In this document: positions 1 to 9,800 of the stretch, piece by piece
Position numbering within the stretch: position 1 is the first letter of the stretch
Layout: every line of letters begins with the position of its first letter
NCBI GenBank assembly: GCA_020351445.1
Contig: CP070713.1
Coordinates: 3,414,227 to 3,455,161 of the forward strand
DNA: 40,935 bases
Direction: 5' to 3'
DNA from: Myxococcales bacterium
GTDB taxonomy: Bacteria > Myxococcota_A > Polyangia > Polyangiales > Houyiibacteriaceae
The notes under the pieces: model-generated
What the model saw: only the letters and a program-made list of their open reading frames with translations
Told to the model about the DNA's origin: nothing
Database searches by the model: none
Made by a program: the position numbers and the translations under genes

Positions 1-865
1 CGCGGATCTTGTTTAGCGCACGAATCGCTCGTTCATCATAGCCTCCGCTCGTGACCTCGAAAACCTCCTCACGCAACAATCGAGGGAAGTTCATGATGCG
101 GTGGCGCCAGGCCCGGATCGTAAAGACACGGTGGCGAAGGAAGTAGAGGGTCGAGCGCCATAGGAACTTGAACACGAAGCGCGGATCCAATACGGCCGAC
201 GACCACAGAAACCGACGCAGAGGCTGGATCCGATCGATGTGGCTCCGAATTTCTTTGAGTGGGTTCATCACCTCGAGAATCCACAGGCTACCCCAAGGCA
301 AGGCGAGCACTTCGGTTCCATCTCGGCGCATCCGCGTCATCTGGGCGTAGTCGACGCGATGAACGCGTTCAAACTGGTGCCCGTGGCGGATCTGAATGCC
401 CTCGGGCAGATAGTATGTGTCGGATGACGTCACGAAGTGGACGCGTTCGGAAGCCTCGCCCGGCGCAACGTATCGAAGAAAAAGCTCCTGCACGCCGGAG
501 AACCAAAGCTCGAGATCGTGGTTTCCAGGAAGATAGGTCAAACGGTTCGTCGGCTTCTGTACGAACTCGCGGATTGCGAGCACGAACTTCGGGTGTCCTT
601 CGAGGCACTGCTGTAGCTTCGCAATAGCGATCTCTTCTGTCACCTCCGTGGGCCATTGATCGGCGATCTTCACTTTCAAGAGGTCGAAGATGTCGCCATT
701 CAGGATCAGCTCGATGGTGCCGTGGGGACCGGCGAGCCGATCGTAGTACGCGAGAAGCTCGACGAGACGATCGTCGTGGATGAAATCCTCGAGCGGGTTC
801 AGCTGTCCGCGCCGGGTCCCCGTCCCGAGATGCAGGTCGCTGAGCACGAGCCGAAGCAGAGTCAC
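1..865 (-). CDS. Calcineurin-like metallophosphoesterase (3' end cut by window edge)
   Basis: Reading the minus strand from a GTG at 865 gives at least 288 residues without a stop, running off the left edge. The family's metal-binding motifs are all visible in order: SDLHLG near residue 9, NGDIFD near 51, GNHD near 100 and a GHQF (in place of GHTH) near 150, so it should bind two metal ions and cleave phosphoesters. The substrate cannot be told. The C-terminal part (W/R/F-rich, with several RFLW-like stretches) looks membrane- or lipid-associated, as in UDP-diacylglucosamine-hydrolase-like members, but this is inference. The GTG start is chosen because GGAGG lies eight bases upstream. It follows cysH on the same strand with a 51-base gap. 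Family call is firm, exact role unknown. Confidence 0.85.
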   Translation of the reverse strand, partial: MTLLRLVLSDLHLGTGTRRGQLNPLEDFIHDDRLVELLAYYDRLAGPHGTIELILNGDIFDLLKVKIADQWPTEVTEEIAIAKLQQCLEGHPKFVLAIREFVQKPTNRLTYLPGNHDLELWFSGVQELFLRYVAPGEASERVHFVTSSDTYYLPEGIQIRHGHQFERVHRVDYAQMTRMRRDGTEVLALPWGSLWILEVMNPLKEIRSHIDRIQPLRRFLWSSAVLDPRFVFKFLWRSTLYFLRHRVFTIRAWRHRIMNFPRLLREEVFEVTSGGYDERAIRALNKIR

Positions 866-916
866 CGTTCGTACCTCCAATTGAGGTTACGGAAAGCGCA
901 GCGATGGGCCAGCTTC

Positions 917-1711
917 TTACAAGCCGCTCGACTTGAGACTCTGGTTCTGCTCTTCGGTCAGCGGAAGGTGCAGTCCGCACTCCCGTGTTTTGCCGAGGAT
1001 GCGGCCGTCACGCGGATCCATGTCGGCGGTCGTTGGAATCGTAGAATGGTGGTCACCAATCGAGCGGTACCCTTGCTCGACCATCGGATGATAGGGGAGG
1101 TCGTGGCGCTCCATGTAGGCAATCACCTCCTCGGTGGTCCAGTGCAGGATCGGGTGGAGCTTGACACAGCCGTCTTGACGGTCGATGCGGCGCAGCCCCG
1201 CGCGATGCTCTGTTTGTTCCGAGCGCAAGCCAGCCATCCAAGCCTGTGCGCCGAGGTCGCGAATCGCCTTTTGCATAGGCTCGATCTTGTTGATCTGGAG
1301 GTAGCGCTTCACGCCTTCCTCCCCTTGTTCCCAAAGCTTCCCGTACAGCGCTTCCTGTCGTGCCGGAGACATCTGCGCCGAGTAGAACCGAACGTCCAGC
1401 TCTAGGCGCTTGGTCAGCTCTTCCGCGAATTGATAGGTCTCCGGGAAGAAGTAGCCGGTGTCGACGCAGACGATCGGCGTGCGGGGAGCGATCTCGTGCA
1501 CGAGGTGCAGCATGACCGCGGAGGTTGCGCCGAAGCTGGTCGATGCGATCAGCTTGCCGCCGTAGCGGTCCGAGGCCCATTTGATGAGCTCTTCGGGGGT
1601 CGAGGCTCCGAGAGCTCGATTTTCTTGATCGAGGTCGGAATCGACTGACGCTACGCGGGCGGCTTCCATGGCGGTTTGGACTAACTTGACAAGTCTGGTG
1701 CGGATTTGCAA
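917..1711 (-). CDS. cysH: Phosphoadenylyl-sulfate (PAPS) reductase
   Basis: Cytosolic enzyme reducing PAPS to sulfite with thioredoxin in assimilatory sulfate reduction. The 264-residue product has the N-type ATP pyrophosphatase fold: STSFGATSAV (PP-loop-like) near 57-66, VDTGYFFPET near 83-92, GLRSEQTEHRA near 160, and the catalytic C-terminal ECGLH at about 244-248. The paired CC...CxxC cysteines that hold the iron-sulfur cluster of APS reductases are absent, so the PAPS type is preferred. The longest frame opens with TTG at 1711; an ATG at 1669 (residue 15) is a reasonable alternative and no strong ribosome site separates them. It lies 101 bases downstream of gor on the same strand. No other sulfate-assimilation gene is in the window. 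Confidence 0.9.
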   Translation of the reverse strand: MQIRTRLVKLVQTAMEAARVASVDSDLDQENRALGASTPEELIKWASDRYGGKLIASTSFGATSAVMLHLVHEIAPRTPIVCVDTGYFFPETYQFAEELTKRLELDVRFYSAQMSPARQEALYGKLWEQGEEGVKRYLQINKIEPMQKAIRDLGAQAWMAGLRSEQTEHRAGLRRIDRQDGCVKLHPILHWTTEEVIAYMERHDLPYHPMVEQGYRSIGDHHSTIPTTADMDPRDGRILGKTRECGLHLPLTEEQNQSLKSSGL

Positions 1712-1797
1712 CGCGTCCAGCCCTAACAGGCCACTCTAGACGGGAAAGCCTATGAAATACAGTCAATTCCGACACCCGCGACTGCATAATTGTTGAC

Positions 1798-1835
1798 AAA
1801 AAAAGTAAGGAATCATCGAAGAGTGACGAATTCCT
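1798..1835 (-). terminator. Possible weak terminator at the end of gor
   Basis: Reading the minus strand, a 6-base stem AGGAAT/ATTCCT (arms 1830-1835 and 1808-1813) overlaps the gor stop codon and is followed after three bases by seven T residues (1798-1804). The stem is short and AT-rich with a 16-base loop, so it may only attenuate transcription into cysH. Confidence 0.3.
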
Positions 1836-3150
1836 CCGCGGAAGTCGGGTGCACTCCGAGGGTTGCGTCGAACTGGGCCTTGGTGGCCCCTGCCTTCATT
1901 GCGACGGCGAGCCCCTGGATGATTTCGGCGGCTCCGTGGCCCGCCATGTGGCAGCCGACCACCCGGTCATCGGACGCGTCCACCACCAGTTTCACGATCG
2001 TGTGTTCTTTGCGTTCACTGAGCGTGAGCTTCAGCGGCGTGAAGACCGACTTGTAGACACGAACGTCTTGGCAGCGGTGCCACGCTTCCTCTTCGGTCAG
2101 GCCCACGGTGGCGAGCTCCGGTTGGCAGAACACGGCGGTTGGAATGCTCGCGTAGTCGATGCGGTGCTCACCACGGCCGTAGAAGTGATGCGCGAAGTGC
2201 ATCCCCTCAGCGATCGCGACGGGAGTGAGCTGGATGTGATCGATGACGTCGCCGACGGCATGAACCGAAGGTACCGAGCTCGTGAAATCATCGTCGACGA
2301 CGATCCCCCCGCGTTGCCCGAGCTCGACTCCAATCTCCTCGAGTCCCAGCCCTTCCGTGTTCGGCTCTCGTCCAATCGCAAATACGGGAAAGTCGGTTTC
2401 GAGGACTTCACCGTTGTCGAGCTGCGCTTCGAAGGCCGAGTCGGTTTTGCAGAGCGCTTCCACCTGCGTTTCGAGAACGATCCGCATGCCCTTGGCCTCG
2501 AGCTCGTCATGAAGGTGGCATCGTAGATCGCGGTCGAATCCGCGCAGGATCTCTTCGCCTCGATGAATGAGGGTTACTTCGACCCCGAGCGCACACAACA
2601 CTGAGCCGAGCTCGAGTGCGACATAGCCCGCACCAACCACCATCATTCGCTCAGGCAGCTCCGAGAGCGAAAACACCGCGTTGGAGGTCAGAGCGTGCTC
2701 GCTTCCGGGAATGTCGGGCACGATGGCCTTTCCCCCCGTGGCGACCAGGATCCTCTTGGCCGAGCGCCGCGACCCGCCGACGTCGACAGTGTGCGCGTCC
2801 AAAAGCTTCGCCGGCCCATTCCACAGCTCTACTCCTGCCTGCTCGAGTAGGCTCCCATAGATGCTATTGAGGCGGGCGATCTCCCGATCCTTGTTGGTTC
2901 GGAGCGTAGCCCAGTCGAACGAGGGTTCGGTCGACCATCCGTATCCCCGCGCGTCCTCTAGGTCGTAGGCGAAGTGAGAACCGTACACGAAGAGCTTTTT
3001 AGGGATGCACCCGACGTTGACGCACGTTCCACCTAGGCGCTCCATTTCTGCAACCGCCACGCGTGCGCCGAGCTCGCTCGCCACCCGTGCTGCCCTCACG
3101 CCGCCCGACCCCGCGCCGACGACGAAAAGGTCGTAATCGTATTCGGCCAT
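1813..3150 (-). CDS. gor: Glutathione-disulfide reductase
   Basis: Flavoprotein that regenerates reduced glutathione with NADPH. The 445-residue protein has the FAD-binding GAGSGG near 12-17, the redox-active disulfide motif GGTCVNVGCIPKK (Cys43 and Cys48), a second Rossmann motif GAGYVALE for NADPH, the FAD motif AVGDV, and the C-terminal dimer-partner motif HPTSAEE (His434, Glu439) typical of glutathione and trypanothione reductases. Length matches the family. The ATG abuts the TAA of the unknown gene upstream with no gap (TAA-ATG), so the two are almost certainly co-transcribed. Mercuric reductase and lipoamide dehydrogenase are ruled out by the cysteine motif spelling and the C-terminus. 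Confidence 0.93.
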   Translation of the reverse strand: MAEYDYDLFVVGAGSGGVRAARVASELGARVAVAEMERLGGTCVNVGCIPKKLFVYGSHFAYDLEDARGYGWSTEPSFDWATLRTNKDREIARLNSIYGSLLEQAGVELWNGPAKLLDAHTVDVGGSRRSAKRILVATGGKAIVPDIPGSEHALTSNAVFSLSELPERMMVVGAGYVALELGSVLCALGVEVTLIHRGEEILRGFDRDLRCHLHDELEAKGMRIVLETQVEALCKTDSAFEAQLDNGEVLETDFPVFAIGREPNTEGLGLEEIGVELGQRGGIVVDDDFTSSVPSVHAVGDVIDHIQLTPVAIAEGMHFAHHFYGRGEHRIDYASIPTAVFCQPELATVGLTEEEAWHRCQDVRVYKSVFTPLKLTLSERKEHTIVKLVVDASDDRVVGCHMAGHGAAEIIQGLAVAMKAGATKAQFDATLGVHPTSAEEFVTLR

Positions 3151-3816
3151 TTACCAGCTCGCGAATTCGCGAAGCGCTGCGACCGCCGAAAGCTCCGTGC
3201 ATCCACCCTGCAGGAGCGTCATCGCGCCGTCCTCGGTCACGCCGACGTAGAGCTCGCGCGACTCGTCCGGAACGAGGGGAATGAGCCTCTCGCTCACCTC
3301 GGCTTTGGCCAAGAGCGCGTTGAGGGCGCGGACCAAAGCCCGCACGGCGACGGTACCCTGTTCGGCATCCTCGTCGTCCTCGTCTGTGATGGCGCTAAAT
3401 TGCTCGCCCGCATGTAGAACCAGCGGCCCGTCGTCGGTGCCGATCCGCTGGAGCTTCACGGGTGCGATTTCCGGATTGAGGTCGGCCAAGGAAGAGACGA
3501 GCTGATGTGCATTCACCGAGAAGTAGTCGTTGTGCATAAAGAAGCGGTCGCTGTTGCGGCGCCGCGAAGCGACCGAAGCGTCGTTGTTGCCACGATAGTA
3601 GAGCTCAAGGATATCCATTCGGCGGGAGTCGATCCGCGACTCCTCGAGGTTTGACGTAATCGCCGAGAGCTGTCCCGGATCGAGCTCGCACGCGAGGCCT
3701 GCAGCGTTGAGAAGCCGCACGAAATCCTCGTCGCGCTTCGAATAGGTTGCGCTCTCTCCCTGAGGATGCAGGTCCTCGGCCGGCGGCTGGACCGACTCTT
3801 TCAGCGACGCTGTCAT
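3151..3816 (-). CDS. Conserved-looking protein of unknown function
   Basis: A 221-residue acidic protein with no signal peptide or membrane segment and no motif I recognise. It has an N-terminal helical part (residues 25-75), a middle section with RRNSDRFFMHNDYF near 85-98, an acidic patch DEDDEDAEQ near 145, and a mixed C-terminal part ending AALREFASW. AAGGGG lies just before the ATG. Its stop codon touches the gor start, so it is in the same transcript, which may hint at a link with redox balance, but that is only context. I cannot name a family. Confidence 0.7.
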   Translation of the reverse strand: MTASLKESVQPPAEDLHPQGESATYSKRDEDFVRLLNAAGLACELDPGQLSAITSNLEESRIDSRRMDILELYYRGNNDASVASRRRNSDRFFMHNDYFSVNAHQLVSSLADLNPEIAPVKLQRIGTDDGPLVLHAGEQFSAITDEDDEDAEQGTVAVRALVRALNALLAKAEVSERLIPLVPDESRELYVGVTEDGAMTLLQGGCTELSAVAALREFASW

Positions 3817-3954
3817 GAACCCCTTTGCAATTCAGTGTTCAACAAATGGCAAAAAAGGTCGACCCTCTGGCAAAATCGGCGGCATCGGGCGGCGAAAGCT
3901 CGGTATTTCCGCCGCTCGGCGCCGTCAAACCGCACAGTTGTTCACCGAAAAGGC

Positions 3955-4551
3955 CTATGATTCGTCGTCACGGCACAGCACGAACCAGGCGGACATAGGC
4001 TTGCCGCCCTTCATCGCGCGGCCGATCGTCACGTGCTCCGAGACCCCACGCAGGATGTCCTGTGTCCCATTGTAGACGAACCTCGAGAGACGCGCTGAGT
4101 TCGGCAAGATGGCGGGCCAATGCTCGGGTCGTTCCGGCGGCACGCGCAGGTAGTCGACGAGCACCTCTCCATCGACCTCAAACGGATAGGCCACGAAGTA
4201 GCCGGGCCCTACGACGGTTTCGATGAAGGTGCCGGTACGATTGTAGCCCCAGAGCTCCGGCCCGCTGCCTGCCGTCGGTCGCATGAACACTTTTGCGAAG
4301 CGGTTGAACAGTGGTAGCGAGTTCTTGCCATGGTGAACCACCTCGTGCATGGCGCCGCGATCGCTGCTCACGATGTCGTTCAGGGTAACCGGTTTGTATC
4401 CTTTCGCAGCCTCGAACAGTCGCGCCTGCTGCCTGCGTCCTAGCGTTCGGACCTCCGCGACTCGTGCCGTCGAGTCGAGGCTGTCCAGATGCGAAGTCAC
4501 CGCGGCCATGTCGGGCGTGTTCTCGCTGAGGAGCTCGCGAAGGCGTCCCAT
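3955..4551 (-). CDS. Protein of unknown function
   Basis: A 198-residue soluble protein. Residues 1-60 look helical (MGRLRELLSENTPDMAAVTS onward); residues 65-190 are probably mostly beta, with GPELWGYNRTGTF, VGPGYFVAYPFE and VDYLRVPPERPEHWP as the most distinctive stretches. No signal peptide, no metal or nucleotide motif seen. It lies 35 bases downstream of the UPF0262 gene on the same strand, so they are probably co-transcribed. No clear Shine-Dalgarno sequence marks the ATG. Coding is supported by the clean frame and strong third-position GC bias. No function can be proposed. Confidence 0.7.
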   Translation of the reverse strand: MGRLRELLSENTPDMAAVTSHLDSLDSTARVAEVRTLGRRQQARLFEAAKGYKPVTLNDIVSSDRGAMHEVVHHGKNSLPLFNRFAKVFMRPTAGSGPELWGYNRTGTFIETVVGPGYFVAYPFEVDGEVLVDYLRVPPERPEHWPAILPNSARLSRFVYNGTQDILRGVSEHVTIGRAMKGGKPMSAWFVLCRDDES

Positions 4552-4586
4552 GCCGAACGTATGTCCGAAGTGGACCGGAGCGGCAA

Positions 4587-5063
4587 CTAGCGGATCGTCC
4601 GGTGCCCGTGGATGCCGACGAGCCTCGTAGTATCCACCCGCAACGACAACAACAGCGTGAACAGTCGCCGCGATGTCTCCAAGTCGAACCCGAAGTCGCG
4701 GAGCGCCCGCTTCAACACGCGCCCCGCGCGGTCATGGGTGACCTTCTTCGCCATGTCCAGCGCCTCCATTTGATTGACGCCGTGGGCCTCGGCGATTTGG
4801 CGGACGATGTCGACGTACTCGGTGATGTGCTCGGATAGGAGCTCGTGGGGGATGGCGATTGCGCCAAGCTCGCGCCCGTCGTCGGCGCGGAAATCCAGCG
4901 TGAATTGCTGCTCTGTGACGCCCACATGAACGGTAGCGACATCTTCGAGGTTGCTTTTGGCCTTGGATAGGAGCTGCCGCACGATCGCCTCCCATTCGAC
5001 GTGCTGGGCTTCCGAGCCGCGCTGCAACGTACGTTCGTCGATGACCACCGCGCTGAGAGGCAT
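4587..5063 (-). CDS. UPF0262 family protein
   Basis: A 158-residue protein whose second half reads like the UPF0262 family known mainly from Alphaproteobacteria: the order of an EYVDIVRQIAEA-type segment, QMEALDMAKK, a conserved H..R/G..L pattern, and a closing DLETSRRLFTLLLSLR is shared with my memory of those proteins (about 150-160 residues). Function of the family is unknown. There is no signal peptide or membrane segment. It leads a minus-strand run of four genes ending at gor and is divergent from the HAD phosphatase, with 64 bases between the two starts that should hold both promoters. Family call is from recall of the C-terminal signature, so moderately sure. Confidence 0.72.
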   Translation of the reverse strand: MPLSAVVIDERTLQRGSEAQHVEWEAIVRQLLSKAKSNLEDVATVHVGVTEQQFTLDFRADDGRELGAIAIPHELLSEHITEYVDIVRQIAEAHGVNQMEALDMAKKVTHDRAGRVLKRALRDFGFDLETSRRLFTLLLSLRVDTTRLVGIHGHRTIR

Positions 5064-5127
5064 GCGCCGACCATATCAGCTTCGACCCCGTCTGCATCTC
5101 CGCCCCGTTGGCTGCTATGGTTCGTCG

Positions 5128-6183
5128 GTGGCACCGGATCTAAGCCAGCGCAGAGACCAGATCGTTTATCGGTGGGATCTCGACAAGACCTACCTCCGCA
5201 CGGAGTTCGATACGCTTCGCGACTTGGTGCGCACGGCTTTCGAACCTGCTTCCCGCAAGCGCGCCTACCCGGGCGCAGGGACCCTGCTGCGCGAGATCCG
5301 CGACACGGATCCAGCGGCGATTTTCATCTTGTCGGGCAGCCCCGAACAGATGCGGAGCGTCCTCGAAGCCAAGCTGAGGCTCGACGGGATTCGCTGGGAC
5401 GGCTTCACCCTCAAGCCCAGCCTTCGGAACCTGGCGCGTGGCAAGTTTCGATTCCTGCGGGACCAGCTCAGTTACAAGCTCACCGCGTTACTCCGGTCGC
5501 GCACCAACGTCCCGCCAGAGACCGACGAGATCCTCTTCGGCGACGACGCCGAAAGTGATGCGTTCATCTATTCGCTCTACGCCGATATCGCCGCGGGGCG
5601 CGTGAGTCAGGAGCTCCTGATGAAGGTGGCCGAGGCGGCGCATGTCTATCCGGAAGACATCCCGGAGATCGTCCGCATCGCCGCTCGGGTCCCGCGGTGT
5701 GACACCGTTCGCCGCATTTTCATCCACCTCGAACGCGTCTCCTCGACGGCAGGCTTCAGCGACTTTGGGCGGCGCGTGTGTCCCTTCTACAACTATTTCC
5801 AGCCGGCGCTGGTCTTGCTCGAGGACGGCGCGCTGGACGCCCAGGCAGTTCTGCGCGTCGGCGCCGACTTGGTCGTGGCCCACACGTTCAACCCGGAAGT
5901 ATTGGTGGCGAGCTTCGACGATCTGCGGAGGCGAGGCTATTTCAGCAAAGAGGTGGTCGACCGTATTTCCGAGATCTCCGACACCATCGAGCCTTCCACG
6001 TTTGGGCAGGCCTCGGCCCCCCTCCAGGCACTCGTTCGCGCGATGGAGGCGGCGCGCAACGAGCTTCCCGACGAAGCCGAGGTCGACGCAGTGAAAGAGG
6101 ACTACCTCACGCTTTTCGCAAAAGACCGCGCCAGGGCGAAGGCGGCAAAGCGCAGGGTCCTTTGGACGCGCGAGAGCACCTAG
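5128..6183 (+). CDS. HAD-superfamily phosphatase domain protein (APP1-like)
   Basis: A 351-residue protein. Residues 15-20 carry the catalytic HAD motif DLDKT, residues near 70 the second motif FILSGSP, and residues near 145 the metal-binding motif FGDDAESDAFIY, close in form to the catalytic domain of APP1-type phosphatidate phosphatases (DUF2183). The C-terminal half (residues 170-351) is helical with no motif I know and a basic tail. GTG at 5128 is chosen because the reading frame upstream runs into the divergent UPF0262 gene; no strong ribosome site is visible. The stop codon overlaps that of the convergent HEAT-repeat gene. A lipid phosphate substrate is inference from the family. Confidence 0.78.
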   Translation: MAPDLSQRRDQIVYRWDLDKTYLRTEFDTLRDLVRTAFEPASRKRAYPGAGTLLREIRDTDPAAIFILSGSPEQMRSVLEAKLRLDGIRWDGFTLKPSLRNLARGKFRFLRDQLSYKLTALLRSRTNVPPETDEILFGDDAESDAFIYSLYADIAAGRVSQELLMKVAEAAHVYPEDIPEIVRIAARVPRCDTVRRIFIHLERVSSTAGFSDFGRRVCPFYNYFQPALVLLEDGALDAQAVLRVGADLVVAHTFNPEVLVASFDDLRRRGYFSKEVVDRISEISDTIEPSTFGQASAPLQALVRAMEAARNELPDEAEVDAVKEDYLTLFAKDRARAKAAKRRVLWTREST

Positions 6184-6824
6184 TTGCCGCTAGGGGCGTA
6201 GCCCAGGATTTCCAGCGCGTCCTTCGCGAGCTCACCTAGCGTGGTCTTGGTCTCGTCCTCGAAGTCCTCGATAGTGACGATTCGCGAGTCCGCGACGAAG
6301 CGCTCGATGTCGGCGACCGCCTCGGGGTCCCGCAGTTGGGCGAGGGCTTCGATGGCTGCTGCGACCACATCCGAGCTCGGATGATCGAGAAACCGACGAA
6401 CTAAGGACAGGGCGCTTGGCTCGGCAATCTCGGCGAGCACCCACGGGAGCTCCGACATCGCAAGCCCGCTCTCGTTCCTGTCGAGCGCCCGCTCGATGCC
6501 GCGCGCGACTTCGGCGTAGCGCTCGTACCCCAAATCTCGCAGCGCCTCGCCCGCCGCAACGCGCACGCGCGGTTCGCCGTCGTTCAAGATCGCGATCAGC
6601 GCGTCCGTCATGCGGGGGCCCGGAACCTGCGCACAGAGATCGGCGAGGCGTTCGAGGCGCATCGTACCTTCCTTCCGGTCTTCCATACGGAGCGCATGGT
6701 CGGTCTCTCGCTCGAGGAGCGAGATGAGCTCCTCGGAGCCCTTCTTCCGAAGCAACACCGACTCGGCCTTCCGCAGCGCGCGGTCAGCGTCGAATATTCG
6801 CTGAAGCTCATCGGTCAGTGACAT
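6180..6824 (-). CDS. HEAT-repeat protein
   Basis: A 214-residue soluble helical protein. From about residue 60 it carries HEAT/PBS-lyase-like repeats (ALIAILNDGEPRVRVAAGEA, then SLVRRFLDHPSSDVVAAAIE, each followed by an AL..L.D partner helix), which usually form protein-binding surfaces. Residues 1-55 are a charged helix-rich lead. AAGGA lies 11 bases before the ATG. It sits 21 bases upstream of the end of mfd territory in sequence but is transcribed after mfd on the minus strand, so it may be its last operon gene. Its TAG overlaps the TAG of the convergent gene in the palindrome CTAG (6180-6183). No enzyme motif seen. Confidence 0.8.
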   Translation of the reverse strand: MSLTDELQRIFDADRALRKAESVLLRKKGSEELISLLERETDHALRMEDRKEGTMRLERLADLCAQVPGPRMTDALIAILNDGEPRVRVAAGEALRDLGYERYAEVARGIERALDRNESGLAMSELPWVLAEIAEPSALSLVRRFLDHPSSDVVAAAIEALAQLRDPEAVADIERFVADSRIVTIEDFEDETKTTLGELAKDALEILGYAPSGN

Positions 6825-6845
6825 CGTACGAACCGTCCTTCGAAG

Positions 6846-9800
6846 CTACTGCGTGTCCGAGCACAGGGGCTCGAGCTCGGCAATGAGAGATCTTACACGA
6901 TCCACCGCATCGCCGGATTCCTCCTCGCGATAGCGCCGAGTCAGCTTCATGTCAGGCGAAAGGCTCCACCCGGCACCTGGTGTGGCGACGAGCGGCATCA
7001 ACTTGGCAGGGTCGAGCGGGGTGTCCTCCCGGAGGTGGAGTTTCACACGCCTGGGCTCTGCCTCGCAGCCGAGCGCGCGAAGATCGCGGAGCGGAGGCTT
7101 GAGAGACATTACACGGACGAAGGCGCGGGCCGGAGGCGGAGGCGCTCCAAAGCGTTCCTCCATCTCCGTGGCCAGGTCATCGACCGCTTGTTGGTCGGGC
7201 GCCGTGGCGAAGCGACGGTACAACGAAAGCCGGAGCCCGATGTCATCGATGTACTCCTCCGGGAGATAATGCTCGACTTCGATCGACAGCTCGGGATCCA
7301 CTTCCTGTTGGATTTGTTCGCCCCTGAGCTCGGAAACCGCCTCGTTGAGCATCTGCACGAACATGTCGAATCCGACCAGCGACGCGTTGCCGCTTTGCTC
7401 CGACCCGAGAAGATTGCCGGCGCCTCGAAGCTCCATGTCGAGTGTTGCAACGCGGAAGCCGGCGCCCAGCCCGGAAAACCGCTCGAGTGCTTCCATGCGA
7501 ACCCGAGACTCCTCGGACATCTGGTTCGGTGGCGGGGTGATGAGGTAACAGAACGCGCGCTGGTCCGAGCGGCCGACGCGCCCTCGCAACTGATAAAGCT
7601 GCGCGAGGCCCAAAGCATCGGCCCGGTCGATTAAGATGGTGTTGGCGCGGGGGATGTCGAGCCCGCTCTCGACAATCGCGGTCGAGCACAAGACATCGTA
7701 GGCCCCCTCGACGAAGTCGGTCATCGTCTGATCGAGAAGGGCTGGCTTCATCCGGCCGTGCGCGATCGCGAATTTCGCATTGGGAACGAGGTCTTGGAGG
7801 CGTTGCGCGCGCTCGTAGAGCCCCTCGATACGGTTGTAGACGAAGAACACCTGTCCGCCACGGCTCAGCTCCCTCTCGATCGCCTCTTTGATCAAATGAT
7901 CGTCCCAGCGGCACACGAATGTCCGAACAGCACGCCGGTCTTGGGGCGCGGTCGTGATCAGCGAGAGATTTCGCATGCCTCCGACGGCGAGCTGCAACGT
8001 GCGAGGGATGGGCGTTGCACTGAGCGTGACCACGTCCACATTCGTCCGGAGCTTCTTGATGCGTTCTTTGTGGGTGACGCCAAAGCGTTGCTCCTCATCG
8101 ACCACCAAGAGCCCGAGCTTGGCGAAGTGAACGTCTTTCGAGAGAAGCCGGTGAGTGCCGATGACGACGTCCACGGTGCCCTCCTTGAGAGCGCTCAGTA
8201 CTGCGGTCTGCTTGGCGCGCGGGACAAACCTCGATAGGACCTCGATGCGCAGCGGATAACCTTCCAAACGTGACGAGAACGTTCGGTAGTGCTGCTGCGC
8301 CAACACCGTCGTCGGACACAACACCGCGACCTGCCTCCCGCTCATCGCCACTCGGAACGCGGCGCGAAGAGCGACTTCGGTCTTGCCGAAGCCCACGTCT
8401 CCGCAGACCAGGCGATCCATGGGCTGCGGCTCTTCGAGGTCGGCGATCACGTCATCTATTGCCTTTTCTTGGTCTCGAGTCTCCTCGAACGGGAAGGTGG
8501 CCTCAAACTCGGCATACGCCGTTCCTGCGGCGTCGATCGGATCGCGACGCGCAGCCGACCGCTCCGCGTAGAGCTTGAGGAGCTCCTCGGCCATCTGTTG
8601 GACCGCTTTGCGAACGCGCCCCTTCTTCGTGGCAAACGTCGTGCCGCCGAGGCGGTCGAGCTTTGGCTGATGCCCCTCGCCGCCTTTGAACTTCTGGATG
8701 ACTCCGAGCCGTGTCACCGGCACGAAGAGCTTGTCCCCTCCAGCGTACTCGACAACCATGACTTCGACGGTCTGTGCGGTGCGGCCGTGGAGCCGGTCCA
8801 TCGCCGTGAGGCTCAGCGCCTTGTGTCTCAGGCCGAGGTACTTCCCGACACCGTGGTCTGTGTGGACGACGAAGTCGCCGGAGCTCAGCTCGCGCAGGTC
8901 CTCGAGGAAGCGCTGTTGTTGGCGGCGCGTCTGGCGTTTTGTGCGGCGCTGTCGGACGCGCGTCCCGAAGATCTCTTCTTCTGTGACGTAAGCGATGCCC
9001 TCGCTCCACAACACGAATCCGTCCCGAAGTTCTCCGAGCTTCACGCTGTCCAAGACCTCTGCCGCTACGTCGTAGCTTCGCAGCAAATCGATCAAGCGAT
9101 CCGCTTGGTGCCGAGTCCGGCTGACCAACGAGATCCGCAAGCCTTGCTCACTCCATTCTTGGAGCCGATCGGCGAGTGGCTGCAGACCTCGGTCTCCGTG
9201 TCCCTTCTGTGCGCGGAGCTCGGAGATGAGCGCCCGCTGGTCGGATGCGTCGATGCGAAGCAGCTCGTCCCCCGGTGGTCCAAAAGCGGCCACGAGCGGT
9301 CCCTCGTCTTCACCCGGAGCGCCATGAATGGCCAAACGATGCGCCACCAACGGTGGGCGCGCCCGCAGGCGTGCCGTCAGCTCGTCCTCGGTCATGTAGT
9401 ACGCCGACAGCGCGAAGGTTGGTCGATCCCGGCGCGCGGTGTGCTCGTCCTGCGCATGATGCTGCTCGGTACGAACCGCTTCCGCGATGGCCACCGGGTC
9501 TGCCAACAGCAGCCGTGCGTCCCCTGGGATGTAGTCGAAGAGGGTGTCGAGCTCCTCGAAATAAGCGGGCAGCAGCGCATTCGAGATCAAGGCGCCGGAG
9601 CCGCGGTCCAGCTCCGCGATGAACTCTCGAGCCTGCAACGTGGGCATGTTCATCTCGTCGCAAAGCTCGCGCACCGCGGCCTTCGCTCGGGTGATGGCAG
9701 CGGGCGCGTCGGGGACCTCCCGCGCAGCCGCGAGCTGAACCGCGTCGGTTTCGTCCGCGGTCTTCTGATCGTCCGGATCAAAACGGCGGATCCGCGCGAT

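Noticed and set aside
1736-1766. cysH promoter from TTGACT on the minus strand
   Set aside because: Bases at the proper distance (CCGTCT, GTCTAG) do not look like a -10 box; too weak to list.
3890-3918. Hairpin GGCGGCGAAA/TTTCCGCCGC as terminator after the unknown gene at 3955
   Set aside because: The stem has a bulge and no T-run follows on the minus strand.
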